DNA of 64,000 nucleotides, from NCBI GenBank assembly GCA_001899175.1, contig MKVH01000021.1, positions 62,001 through 126,000 of the forward strand, given 5' to 3'. Below the pieces are notes generated by a model. The model made no database searches and was not told the DNA's origin. It was given only the letters and a program-made list of their open reading frames with translations. Origin of the DNA: Candidatus Kapaibacterium thiocyanatum. Lineage in GTDB: Bacteria > Bacteroidota > Ignavibacteria > Kapaibacteriales > Kapaibacteriaceae. Made by a program: the position numbers and the translations under genes. This document shows, piece after piece, positions 17,962-25,479 of the stretch. Every line of letters starts with the position of its first letter. Positions within the stretch are counted from its first letter, which is position 1.

Positions 17962-18561
17962 ATGCCCATCCCATTCGACAACACGCGCATCTCGGCCACC
18001 ATCCGCGAATCCATCGAAACGAAGGAGCGGCTTGCGGCTGGGTGCGCTGACGACATCCGCCGTTGCGGCGAACTCCTTGGCGCGGCCGCGAAGAATCGCA
18101 AGCTCATCATGTTCTGCGGCAACGGTGGCAGCGCTGCGGACAGTCAACATCTCGCCGCCGAACTCGTCGTACGCCTGCGCAGCAGCATCAACAGGGCCGC
18201 CATTCCCGCTCTGGCATTGACCGTGGACCCTTCCATCATGACGGCCGGCGGCAACGATATCGGCTTCGAGAACGTCTTCGCACGCGGTGTGGAAGCCTAC
18301 GGCAACGAAGGCGACGTCCTGGTGGCCATCAGCACCAGCGGCAACTCGCCCAACGTCATGAACGCGGCGGCCGAAGCCACGAAGCGCGGCATCGTCACGA
18401 TCGGCCTCCTCGGCGGAACCGGGGGCAAACTGGCCGGCCAGTGCACGGCATCGGTCGTCGTTCCCAGTCCGGTCACGGCCCGCATCCAGGAGTCCCACAT
18501 CCTCATCGGTCACATCTGGTGCGAGATGATCGAGGAAACCATGTTCCCGGAGCTGTTCTAA
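17962..18561 (+). CDS. gmhA: sedoheptulose-7-phosphate isomerase (SIS domain)
   Basis: 199 residues, the usual GmhA length. The SIS-domain marks are clear: FCGNGGSAADSQHLAAELVVR (51-72), the substrate-pocket TVDPSIMTAGGNDIGFE, the phosphate-binding loop ISTSGNSPNVMNA, and QESHILIGHIWCEMIE at the C-terminus. The enzyme converts sedoheptulose 7-phosphate to D-glycero-D-manno-heptose 7-phosphate for lipopolysaccharide core heptose. It stands alone with its own promoter box and is the last host gene before the tRNA that marks the integrated element. Confidence 0.92.
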   Translation: MPIPFDNTRISATIRESIETKERLAAGCADDIRRCGELLGAAAKNRKLIMFCGNGGSAADSQHLAAELVVRLRSSINRAAIPALALTVDPSIMTAGGNDIGFENVFARGVEAYGNEGDVLVAISTSGNSPNVMNAAAEATKRGIVTIGLLGGTGGKLAGQCTASVVVPSPVTARIQESHILIGHIWCEMIEETMFPELF

Positions 18562-18600
18562 ATTCGGCGGGCTTCGTATTTTCGTGCTTCAGAATCAGAC

Positions 18601-18676
18601 GCCGATTTAGCTCAGCTGGTAGAGCAGCTGATTTGTAATCAGCAGGCCGCCAGTTCAAGTCTGGCAATCGGCTCCA
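18601..18676 (+). tRNA. tRNA-Thr (anticodon TGT)
   Basis: A full cloverleaf: acceptor GCCGATT / AATCGGC, D-arm TAGCTCAGCTGGTAGAGCA, anticodon stem GCTGA / TCAGC with TGT at 18634-18636, a T-arm with TTCAAGT loop, discriminator T and encoded CCA (18674-18676). The element with the tyrosine integrase starts immediately after it, so the 3' half is the probable attachment site. A weak -7 box (TATTTTCG) lies about 20 bases upstream. Confidence 0.97.
18652..18676 (+). other. probable attachment site (attL/attR) at tRNA-Thr 3' end
   Basis: The integrase gene begins ~360 bases beyond and is oriented toward the tRNA, the classical layout for insertion into a tRNA 3' end. The T-arm plus acceptor sequence is the expected core that would be duplicated at the other end. 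No second copy was noticed in the window, so the far end is probably beyond base 64,000. Confidence 0.55.
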
Positions 18677-18682
18677 GTCTGC

Positions 18683-18713
18683 AAGCCGCATTCCTGATGG
18701 GATGCGGCTTTTG
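18683..18713 (+). terminator. tRNA terminator hairpin
   Basis: A stem AAGCCGCAT / ATGCGGCTT, extended by CC/GG and a T-G pair over a TGAT loop, is followed by a short T-run. It lies just past the tRNA. Confidence 0.7.
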
Positions 18714-19035
18714 CGTTGTAGGCTTGGTTCTACTCACAACACGATAATCGTCATAGTCCCGGATAGTTCATCATTGTTTTGGTCAAATCTAGGTCAAAAA
18801 CAGGTCAAGTGTTATGTGGGCGCTACTCCGTGTTTTGACACAAAAAATGTGAGTATGGAGATATGGAGAACGGTCCTGACCTTTCGTCGTTCTCCGAATA
18901 CGAGGTATCACACCTAGGTAATGTGTGGCGACATATACGTCGCCTGGCATGTGTGTTACTACGATGTGATCGCGCTGCTACCTTCGTTAGGCATCAGATA
19001 CCATGAGCCAGTCCGCCACATATGGCCATTGGTAC
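18714..19035. other. attachment-side noncoding region with iterated GGTCAA sites
   Basis: About 320 bases with no convincing gene. Three GGTCAA copies (18781, 18792, 18803) are spaced exactly 11 bases apart, and a GGCGAC-6-GTCGCC inverted repeat lies at 18927-18944. These are candidates for integrase arm-type or excision-factor sites. Confidence 0.45.
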
Positions 19036-20493
19036 TCAGTCTATCTTACTTTTGGACGTCTTACGGCTACTACCTGTACTTGTACGGGCGCGTCTGCTCT
19101 GTGGTGCTGTTGATCTGGCAGTAGTACGCCTGCTCTGTGTGCTACCACGCGCTGGATTCTTTCCTGCATCAACTTTTGTAGCCGCCCTGACGGCAGCCTG
19201 GTTCTTTTTCTTATTTGCTTTCTCCATTACCGTTCCCAACCGACCATTCTCGGTATACGAGTATGAGTTCACGGTAGTTCGGATGTCGCGATGACGCAAT
19301 AGTTTTTGACGATCAAATAGATCGACCTCGTGTTGATATAACTGGTCTGCAAAGGTCTTCCGGAACGTGTGGAAGCCCCGACGAGCTTTCAATCCCACGG
19401 CTTCAAATCCTGCCTTGATCATCCTCATGATGGCCGATGTAGACGAGTACTTCCAGGTGAACAACTTTTGCTGATTCTTCGGTAATTCATTCAGGATGGT
19501 AAGTATCTCATCAGTAATAGGGAAATACTCTGTGTCCTTTGTTCTCTTGTTATAAACCTCAATGCGACGATCGCGTAGGTTGAAATTACTGCGATAGAGA
19601 TGTAGTGTCTCCTTAATGCGGAATCCTGACGCAAGGAACCACCTGAGCAAGCGTGAAACCTGGCGATATGGTCCCACTTTGCCATTCTTTGGTACGTGGG
19701 TGTTGAAGTATTCGATGACCCGTGAAAACTCATAGTCTTGGTATATTTCATTCTTGGGTTTATTGCCCTTCTTGCGGAACTGCTTAAGATTTACCTCCCT
19801 ATCAAGTAGCTCCCTGTCACACAAGAAATTACAGTAGGACGCAAAGTTCCTGAGGTAGAGATTCACGGATGTACTGCCGAGATGTGATTCCCGCCGTTTC
19901 CATGCTGCTAGCTGTCGTTCAATGTCAATACGAGAGATAGTACGTTTATCGTCCGCAATAACTTTCGGTACGATCCACTTATAGTCGTCTCGCGTGTTAT
20001 CATCAAGGTCTCTTGCCGCTAAATGCAACTCATACTCTGTCCAAACATCTGTGTACTGAAGCGTCGTGACCTCCTTGTTCTCATTTGGAGGTACAGCAGG
20101 CAGAATATTCTGTTCTGCTACAACATTGCTCTGTGACTCGCTGTGCTGCACGGTGGTGTAGACAAGCTGTCCATCTGCTGATACTCCTGCTTGCAGGTTT
20201 AACGGTCGCCCTTGTATCGCTCCCGGTACCTGCCCTGATACGATGACGATCTGCGCCGGTTGATGTACGTCTGCCAACTGTGGCATCGTTCCGTCCGGTT
20301 GCAGCATGACCGGCTTCATGCCGTGGTGAATGCGATACAGATCCCATATCCATTGCTCGGCAAACTTCCGATTCTGCTTCGTGTCTATGAGGCCGGTCGC
20401 CACACGCAAGCCCTTGTACTTCAAGTACAGGCGCTGCGTGCCTCTCGGCGCATAGATCGAACCAGGATGTGATTTTGGAGTACGTTTTGCCAT
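19036..20493 (-). CDS. tyrosine recombinase (element integrase)
   Basis: 485 residues. The N-terminal ~135 residues hold a short arm-binding-like segment (GSIYAPRGTQRLYLKYKGLRVATGL) and a low-complexity linker. The core-binding domain spans ~145-250. The catalytic domain follows with the arginine in ASGFRIKETLHL, HxxR in FHTFRKTFAD, the histidine in LLRHRDIRTTVNSYSY, and the nucleophile tyrosine in that last segment. A ~55-residue basic Ser/Thr/Arg tail is unusual. It lies next to tRNA-Thr and transcribes toward it, so it is most probably the enzyme that integrated this element. Confidence 0.93.
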   Translation of the reverse strand: MAKRTPKSHPGSIYAPRGTQRLYLKYKGLRVATGLIDTKQNRKFAEQWIWDLYRIHHGMKPVMLQPDGTMPQLADVHQPAQIVIVSGQVPGAIQGRPLNLQAGVSADGQLVYTTVQHSESQSNVVAEQNILPAVPPNENKEVTTLQYTDVWTEYELHLAARDLDDNTRDDYKWIVPKVIADDKRTISRIDIERQLAAWKRRESHLGSTSVNLYLRNFASYCNFLCDRELLDREVNLKQFRKKGNKPKNEIYQDYEFSRVIEYFNTHVPKNGKVGPYRQVSRLLRWFLASGFRIKETLHLYRSNFNLRDRRIEVYNKRTKDTEYFPITDEILTILNELPKNQQKLFTWKYSSTSAIMRMIKAGFEAVGLKARRGFHTFRKTFADQLYQHEVDLFDRQKLLRHRDIRTTVNSYSYTENGRLGTVMEKANKKKNQAAVRAATKVDAGKNPARGSTQSRRTTARSTAPQSRRARTSTGSSRKTSKSKID

Positions 20494-20516
20494 TGTGCTG
20501 TGCGTTGTGCCGCTTG

Positions 20517-20834
20517 CTACGACTGATCCTTCGTTCCGAACCTTCGACGGTCAAGTTCCTCTAGCATTCGCCGTTCTGCCCTTGTCCGCAGCGTCTCGTC
20601 CTTGGGATCGAAGGCAACTCTAAAGCCTTTGGAAATCAGGTAACGGCGGTTGCTTCGCGTACATTCCTTTCTCCAGACGGGAAGGCTGCACCATTGCGGT
20701 CGTGTCAGAAAAGCGATTCTCAAGCATTTGCGACAAATCAATCGGCGGGTGTCCCCCGGACCTTCCTCCGTCCGAATATGAACGCCGTCCGTTCGCAGTC
20801 TTTCAATACGCCGGGTACGCCGCTGTTTTGCCAT
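20517..20834 (-). CDS. small basic hypothetical protein with cysteine pairs
   Basis: 105 residues, strongly basic at both ends (MAKQRRTRRIERLR; RTRAERRMLEELDRRR). Cysteines in ICRKCL, QWCSL and KECTRS suggest a possible zinc-binding knuckle. It lies 23 bases upstream of the integrase on the same strand and could be cotranscribed as a small DNA-binding accessory or directionality factor; that role is only suggested by position. The family is not recognised. Confidence 0.55.
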   Translation of the reverse strand: MAKQRRTRRIERLRTDGVHIRTEEGPGDTRRLICRKCLRIAFLTRPQWCSLPVWRKECTRSNRRYLISKGFRVAFDPKDETLRTRAERRMLEELDRRRFGTKDQS

Positions 20835-20861
20835 ACGGGTGTTCCTGCTTCTATTCTTGGA

Positions 20862-21266
20862 TTATTCTTTACTGCGGGACCTGGACCGTGTCGTTGGTTT
20901 CGACGCAGTGCTTCCTTCCTCTTCTTCACGTACCCGCTTCTCTTCCGCACGAACAAGACCCAGCAACTCTTCAGGGCATTCCTTCAGGCTTCGCTTCTGA
21001 CGCACATACTGTACGGCAAACCGTCGCCGCATCGTTTCGCCGTTCTCGTTGGGTGTGAAGATCGATCCCAGTCCCTCCATCAGCCAGTCAACAGAAAACC
21101 CCTTTCGCAGTATGCTGGCCAGGACTTCATAGGAAGGGCTTCCGAGTCCCCGGAAGTACCGTCTCAGTTGACCAGGACCTGATATTCCGAGTAGGTAGCA
21201 GGCTTCAAGCTGAGTATCGAAGCCGAGATCGACAACAAACTGTAGCCGTTCAACAAATCCCTCCAT
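20862..21266 (-). CDS. phage-repressor-like HTH protein
   Basis: 134 residues. An N-terminal helix-turn-helix-like region is followed by the phrase FSVDWLMEGLGSIFTPNENG (near 57-76), which matches the end of CI-type XRE domains (the 'hNhxWLhxGxGxMF' pattern). The C-terminus is charged and low-complexity with no visible LexA-type peptidase site. A good Shine-Dalgarno (GGAGG) precedes the ATG. It is divergent from another protein of the same type at 21482 across an AT-rich operator region. Confidence 0.7.
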   Translation of the reverse strand: MEGFVERLQFVVDLGFDTQLEACYLLGISGPGQLRRYFRGLGSPSYEVLASILRKGFSVDWLMEGLGSIFTPNENGETMRRRFAVQYVRQKRSLKECPEELLGLVRAEEKRVREEEEGSTASKPTTRSRSRSKE

Positions 21267-21305
21267 GCCGTATCGCCTCCTTCAATAATTTCTTTTTCGT
21301 GAGCA

Positions 21306-21430
21306 TTTGCAGATGTCACGCAAGCGCACTAGTTTTGACCTAAAGTTTTGCAGCAAGAAATTGCTTGTAATTTTTGCTGACAAAACAAGATTACAAAATT
21401 TGCACGCATAATCTGCAACCAAATTTTGCA
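21306..21430. promoter_or_regulatory. iterated TTTGCA operator region between divergent repressors
   Basis: The 215-base gap is far more AT-rich than its surroundings. It contains TTTGCA at 21306, 21347, 21399 and 21425, with a TCTGCA variant at 21412. A + strand -7-like box TAGTTTTG lies at 21330-21337. The layout resembles a phage immunity switch with multiple operators. Confidence 0.55.
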
Positions 21431-21481
21431 ACAGCATTTGTCGACTTTTCTTGTTGATCACTTTTGCTCAACGTACTGCGT

Positions 21482-21832
21482 ATGGATTCTTTCCCTGTCG
21501 CACCGGACAAATACAGGCACAATCACCCTGTGTTTGACCCGGTGGCATTCGGACGGCGTTTGAAGGCGGTCTGTCTGGCCCATTTCGGAACGGAAATGAT
21601 CGCCTGTGTGGAATTGGGTTGCCGTAGTCAGCTCCAGATACGGCGCTATTGGTCTGGCCAGCAGCTTCCGGCCTGCAAGCTTCTCTATACTCTGACGGCG
21701 TTCGGGTTCAACCTGAACTGGCTGTTCAAGGGAGAAGGCCCGATGTACGACATGTCGGCCCCTGCCGGGCTTGCCCTCGCACAATCCGGCGTTGCCGTCA
21801 CTCTTCCGGACGATGACAAGGAGATGGCATGA
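21482..21832 (+). CDS. phage-type HTH regulator
   Basis: 116 residues from ATG 21482 (MDSFPVAPDKYRHNH); an upstream TTG is less likely. Residues ~20-80 form an XRE-like fold ending in FGFNLNWLFKGEGPMYD, the CI-type tail also seen in the divergent protein at 20862-21266. The two are therefore candidate opposing regulators, in the CI/Cro sense, but which one represses lysis cannot be told. It is followed at short distance by an excisionase-like gene. Confidence 0.7.
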   Translation: MDSFPVAPDKYRHNHPVFDPVAFGRRLKAVCLAHFGTEMIACVELGCRSQLQIRRYWSGQQLPACKLLYTLTAFGFNLNWLFKGEGPMYDMSAPAGLALAQSGVAVTLPDDDKEMA

Positions 21833-21854
21833 GACATGGTAATCGGCAGGTGAG

Positions 21855-22202
21855 ATGTCACCCTATACCACCCTCGTACGAGTCACGCCCATGAGACGGC
21901 AATGCACGGAAGAGGAACCCCTCTGGAGCCGTCCATTCGCTGCCAGGTATCTCGGCGTCAGTGTCGAGATCATCGCGCGTCTCATGGACGACGGCACCTT
22001 GCGATACACCTATCCATTCCCAGGCAACGAACGGGATGCCCGGCTGTTCCGTGAAGACGTCATTGCCCACCGCGCATACATGCTCGGTCAGGCAACCACA
22101 CTCGCGTCGCTGCAACAGCAGAACGCGGGTATGCGGAGCACGCCCAATTCCATTGCCGAACATGCCCGGCGTATCAAACAATCTCTCACCACATTTCCGT
22201 GA
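21855..22202 (+). CDS. excisionase-like / MerR-like HTH protein
   Basis: 115 residues. Residues ~22-75 (LWSRPFAARYLGVSVEIIARLMDDGTLRY ... ARLFREDVIAHRAYML) match the small winged-HTH 'helix-turn-helix 17' fold used by excisionases and plasmid or phage DNA-binding factors. The start may be 21855 or the later ATG at 21891. The tail is glutamine-rich and unstructured. By position in the early operon it could direct excision or replication; that is inference. Confidence 0.6.
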   Translation: MSPYTTLVRVTPMRRQCTEEEPLWSRPFAARYLGVSVEIIARLMDDGTLRYTYPFPGNERDARLFREDVIAHRAYMLGQATTLASLQQQNAGMRSTPNSIAEHARRIKQSLTTFP

Positions 22203-22208
22203 TTGACC

Positions 22209-22784
22209 ATGAGCGACATTGCCAAGCACACAGAACAAGAACGCCATGAAGCCCGCCCGATCCACTATGGCGACTTCGTTCTTCCTCGATCCGCTCCTGG
22301 CTATTTCGTCTATCTGTTCCTCGTCGTCGATCCGGCGATTGCCAGAGACGTCCCACGCCTTGGCTTCTTCCACGTCCAGGTGGTGTTTCCGGAGTACCAT
22401 ACTCCGCCGGGGTTCGAGTACATGCCGGAACATCAGCAACGGAGCGTACTGACACAGCTCAGCCAGGTCATGCTCGTTCCGGTTGACAGTGTCGTCCATC
22501 ATGAGGATGCCGGACTCATTCTCATGACACAGGAAGCGAAGAGAACGCTCTTCGGTATCGGTGCCGGCGTCCTGGTGGATGTCTCCTCGATGACAGGGGA
22601 GAGCCCTTTCCCAGGCGACAGTATGGCAACGATGCAGAATGACGGCATTGAAGTGCCTCCTATCGGTACTTCTTCGCCTCTCTTCCCGCATCATGAGGCC
22701 ACACCTGCGATGGGAATGGGTGCAGACCCCGCGAATACGCAGGAACAATCCGGAATAGACTTGAACAATCACGAATTATCGTGA
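22209..22784 (+). CDS. hypothetical protein in early operon
   Basis: 191 residues from ATG 22209 (MSDIAKHTEQERHE). A compact hydrophobic core spans ~20-125 (GYFVYLFLVVDPAIARDVPRLGFFHVQVVFPE; HHEDAGLILMTQEAKRTLFG). It is followed by a disordered acidic/proline tail. It has no signal peptide, and the single short hydrophobic stretch is too short to call a membrane helix. It starts 6 bases after the preceding gene. Family not recognised. Confidence 0.55.
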   Translation: MSDIAKHTEQERHEARPIHYGDFVLPRSAPGYFVYLFLVVDPAIARDVPRLGFFHVQVVFPEYHTPPGFEYMPEHQQRSVLTQLSQVMLVPVDSVVHHEDAGLILMTQEAKRTLFGIGAGVLVDVSSMTGESPFPGDSMATMQNDGIEVPPIGTSSPLFPHHEATPAMGMGADPANTQEQSGIDLNNHELS

Positions 22785-22802
22785 CAACACCCGCGAATAG
22801 AC

Positions 22803-23114
22803 ATGAGGCGTACCGTGACGAAACCAAGAGATGATGCCTTACTGCCGGACTACGTCGACATTCCGGTTCTCGCTGGCTGGCAACTGCGCAAGATGCTAGC
22901 GCACATTGGTATATCGGCTTATGACCTTTCACGTTACGTCGAACGGTCATGCGGATATGTCAGCAAAGTCTGGTTCCCTAAACAGCGTCTTCCACTCAGG
23001 GCCTCAGAAGCCCTGTACACGCTGGTGGGACACGATCCCTTTTGGAATGCCTACTCTCACACGATGCGCCGGGATGGCGTAAAGGACAAGGAGCATGACC
23101 ATGATCCAGGATGA
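22803..23114 (+). CDS. small HTH-like protein
   Basis: 103 residues. The central region (GWQLRKMLAHIGISAYDLSRYVERSCGYVSKVW) has the pattern of an XRE/Cro helix-turn-helix, and LRASEALYTLVGHDPFWNAY resembles the following helices. The C-terminus is a charged KDKEHDHD tail. It overlaps the next gene by 20 bases, indicating a coupled early operon. Confidence 0.55.
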   Translation: MRRTVTKPRDDALLPDYVDIPVLAGWQLRKMLAHIGISAYDLSRYVERSCGYVSKVWFPKQRLPLRASEALYTLVGHDPFWNAYSHTMRRDGVKDKEHDHDPG

Positions 23115-23406
23115 TGACCCCCATTCCTCGGAATCACCACGACGAGAGGAATCGCCGTGCGAGTTCCGGAAGCACTACGAACGCACAGGCCGAGCGCCAC
23201 TTCTCCGTTTCATCATCAGCATTACGCGTGAGAACGGAGAAAGCGGCGAGTACAACATCGAGGCTACTGACCTCATTCACGCCGTGACGGTCGCCATGAA
23301 GCGAGAACATGAAAAGGGATATTCACCGATTCTGATCGGTCTACTCGCACAGCGTGACGGTCCTCAGACGAACAGACCAACGGGTATGGGCAGCGGAGCG
23401 CAGTAG
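23095..23406 (+). CDS. small hypothetical protein
   Basis: 103 residues starting at ATG 23095 or 23101, overlapping the end of the HTH gene. A disordered N-terminus of ~30 residues precedes a small alpha/beta core (APLLRFIISITRENGESGEYNIEATDLIHAVTVAMKREHEKGYSPILIGLLAQ). No recognised motif. It is the last gene before the hairpin and tRNA-like structure at 23.45-23.56 kb. Confidence 0.5.
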   Translation: MTMIQDDDPHSSESPRREESPCEFRKHYERTGRAPLLRFIISITRENGESGEYNIEATDLIHAVTVAMKREHEKGYSPILIGLLAQRDGPQTNRPTGMGSGAQ

Positions 23407-23445
23407 TATAGCTCCGTGTATGCGGGGCTATGTGGTCCCATGTCA

Positions 23446-23481
23446 GAGCCGCCGCCGCAGGGCAATGCGCGGGGGCGGCTC
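23446..23481 (+). other. GC-rich RNA hairpin upstream of the tRNA-like structure
   Basis: An 8-bp perfect stem GAGCCGCC / GGCGGCTC encloses a 20-base GC-rich loop and ends two bases before the tRNA-like acceptor stem. It may be a processing or folding element, or a terminator without a T-run; its function is unknown. Confidence 0.4.
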
Positions 23482-23483
23482 CT

Positions 23484-23557
23484 GGCAGTAGTTGCTGGTC
23501 GCACGACGAGTACTACAACGTCTCGTCGCCGGTTCGATTCCGGCTACTGCCACACCA
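23484..23557 (+). tRNA. tRNA-like structure of unusual shape
   Basis: A 7-bp acceptor stem (GGCAGTA / TACTGCC) and a perfect 5-bp T-arm (GCCGG-TTCGATT-CCGGC) are unmistakable. The D-arm is minimal (TGC-TGGTC-GCA). The anticodon region is either a 6-bp hairpin GACGAG / CTCGTC with an 11-base loop and no variable region, or a weaker canonical arm with an A-A mismatch, so the anticodon is ambiguous. After the discriminator A the sequence reads CACCA rather than CCA. It may be a degenerate mobile-element tRNA, a tRNA mimic or a second attachment-type site. Confidence 0.45.
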
Positions 23558-23576
23558 ACATCTCGGATTGCAACCA

Positions 23577-24980
23577 ATGGCTGATAAGGCATATAGAATA
23601 CGGCACGATGTCTATGACGAGATGTACCGCGCCGGACTTCTCCCTGACGCAAGCCTTCTCTACCTCTTTCTTCTCAACAATCCGCGCGTCAGTTTGACGG
23701 GCCTGTATCGCATCGACGAGAGGGAAATCACCTTCCATACCGGGATCGGCCAGGACCGCGTCCTGGACTGCCTCCGGAATCTGACGAATGCGGGGCTTAT
23801 CGTCTATGACCAGAGCCTGTTATGGATACCCCGGATCCCGCGAGACAATACGGCCACAAAACTCACCTACTGGCAGCGATTACTTCAGCGCGACGAAGAA
23901 GAGTATGCGGCCTACCCGTCGATCATTCCAGGGTGCGAGAACGGCGCCTACCGTGCGTGGCGCGAAGCCCACGCACAGCACCTTGCCCCACGAGACCAGC
24001 AGACCACGGGGCCGGGGGAGAAGTCTCCGGCACCTACTTCGGCGCGAACAGCCGCCGACGTCATTCCGCCGTGGGAACGTGCGGCAGAAACACCGGACTC
24101 GTCCGATGATGAACCAGGCACCGCCCTGCCTATGACCCTATCTTCAGATGAAACCCCTTCTCTACCTACCCAGTATGGGGTAGGGACCTACCAGGAAGGT
24201 ACCTCCCATCCCCCTGCCCCCTCCAATTCCGGGGGCCTCACCCCCCTGCCCACTACTCTATATCTATCTCTGTCTCTACCTCCTCCAGAGGAAGACCGTC
24301 CGATTGAATCCAGGGGGTGCGGGGGAATCGCGGGGCAGGTGCCCGGCGGCGGGGTATCTCCGCCACCGGCACAGGATCCGCACCCTGGCGACAACGCATC
24401 TGCGTCGAAGCGGTGGAGGGTGGCCGTCCAGACCGCCCTGCAGGCTATGGCGACGGCCGGGGAGCTGCGGCGCTGGGTCAGCTCCGGGCTCCTGACGCTG
24501 GTTCTCGTGCCGCGCACCTGGCCGGAGGCCCACCTGCCATCGGATACTCCGCCGCCAGCCGTGACCATCCCGTTCCGGCCCCTCGATGGCGATGGAGCCG
24601 ACGACTGGACACCGAACGGCGACATGCTCCCACGCTCGCTCTCGACGATCCCGTTCCTCAGTGAATGGGCCAGGTATCTGCGCTGGCGGTGGCTGACGTG
24701 GCATGAGTGGCCCGACCGGGTCACGCAGACGGCGCAATGGCTGCAACTGGCCGAATGGTTCGACCCCATTGCGTGTGTCCGGCAAAGCGTCGCTGGCAGC
24801 TTCAAGGGCATCTTCCCACTTCGTGAGGACTTAGGTAGTGGACGATATACACGAAGCGGAACGGTTCTACGAGCAAGCAGACGCGCTCGCAGCGCAGCAC
24901 GACGCGGGGGATGTGTCACTGATACGGTCATTGGCTACGCGCCTCGTCTCACTCCGGACACGGGTCATGCACGTGCGTAG
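23577..24980 (+). CDS. DnaD-like replication initiation / replisome organiser protein
   Basis: 467 residues from ATG 23577 (MADKAYRIRHDVYDEMYRAG). Upstream in-frame codons cross the tRNA-like structure and are rejected. Residues ~1-80 form the winged-helix N-terminal domain seen in phage replication organisers (LLYLFLLNNPRVSLTGLYRID ... VLDCLRNLTNAGLIVYD). A long proline/serine linker (~130-280) and a Trp-rich C-terminal domain (WARYLRWRWLTWHEWPD) follow. The last ~47 residues are arginine-rich and lie in the overlap with the next gene. By family it would load helicase at the element's origin; the linker DNA is also where such phages often carry the origin. Confidence 0.6.
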   Translation: MADKAYRIRHDVYDEMYRAGLLPDASLLYLFLLNNPRVSLTGLYRIDEREITFHTGIGQDRVLDCLRNLTNAGLIVYDQSLLWIPRIPRDNTATKLTYWQRLLQRDEEEYAAYPSIIPGCENGAYRAWREAHAQHLAPRDQQTTGPGEKSPAPTSARTAADVIPPWERAAETPDSSDDEPGTALPMTLSSDETPSLPTQYGVGTYQEGTSHPPAPSNSGGLTPLPTTLYLSLSLPPPEEDRPIESRGCGGIAGQVPGGGVSPPPAQDPHPGDNASASKRWRVAVQTALQAMATAGELRRWVSSGLLTLVLVPRTWPEAHLPSDTPPPAVTIPFRPLDGDGADDWTPNGDMLPRSLSTIPFLSEWARYLRWRWLTWHEWPDRVTQTAQWLQLAEWFDPIACVRQSVAGSFKGIFPLREDLGSGRYTRSGTVLRASRRARSAARRGGCVTDTVIGYAPRLTPDTGHARA

Positions 24981-25434
24981 TCCGGCGTCCGCCGCATCAT
25001 GGACAGGCATGATCGCCATACTACAAGAGCTTGTGAGCGCTGGGTATCACCGCGAGCAAGACTACTGGCTCCCCAAGGCCGAGCGGCGATTACTCTTCGA
25101 GGACTGGTCATTCAAGAGCCCGAAGATCATGACGCTTCCCGACATGTACGGCGGTGGCATCTCAGCCGACACGACTCCCACGATTCCCGTACCACGGCAT
25201 CAATCGATCGTGAGAGAGAACGCACAAAGGGCCTACGAGCTCGGGTACTCGGACGGGTACCGGAATGGACGAAGCGATCGTACGCCCGACGAGCGTCGCC
25301 GTGACGATAAAGCCAGACAAGACCTCCTTGATGCGCTTCGAGCGTCACACAGGCGTGATGAAGAACTTGATGAGGCGCAGCGGGAGATCACCCGCCTGCG
25401 CGCGGTCATCCGAGAATTGCAGCGGCGCGCATAG
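24838..25434 (+). CDS. hypothetical protein with C-terminal coiled coil
   Basis: 198 residues from GTG 24838, with GAGG about 10 bases upstream. The first ~45 residues overlap the replication gene by 143 bases yet have normal composition (DDIHEAERFYEQADALAAQHD), which supports this start; a later ATG at 24967 is the alternative. The C-terminal ~60 residues are highly charged with a heptad pattern (DELDEAQREITRLRAVIRELQRRA), likely a coiled coil. Family not recognised. Confidence 0.6.
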   Translation: MDDIHEAERFYEQADALAAQHDAGDVSLIRSLATRLVSLRTRVMHVRSPASAASWTGMIAILQELVSAGYHREQDYWLPKAERRLLFEDWSFKSPKIMTLPDMYGGGISADTTPTIPVPRHQSIVRENAQRAYELGYSDGYRNGRSDRTPDERRRDDKARQDLLDALRASHRRDEELDEAQREITRLRAVIRELQRRA

Positions 25435-25479
25435 CCTGCGAACTACTTCACCACACACAACCAACCTTGAGGAACGACC

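Noticed and set aside
23430-23576. 49-residue N-terminal extension of the replication protein
   Set aside because: It would translate through the tRNA-like structure; ATG 23577 begins the recognisable winged-helix domain.
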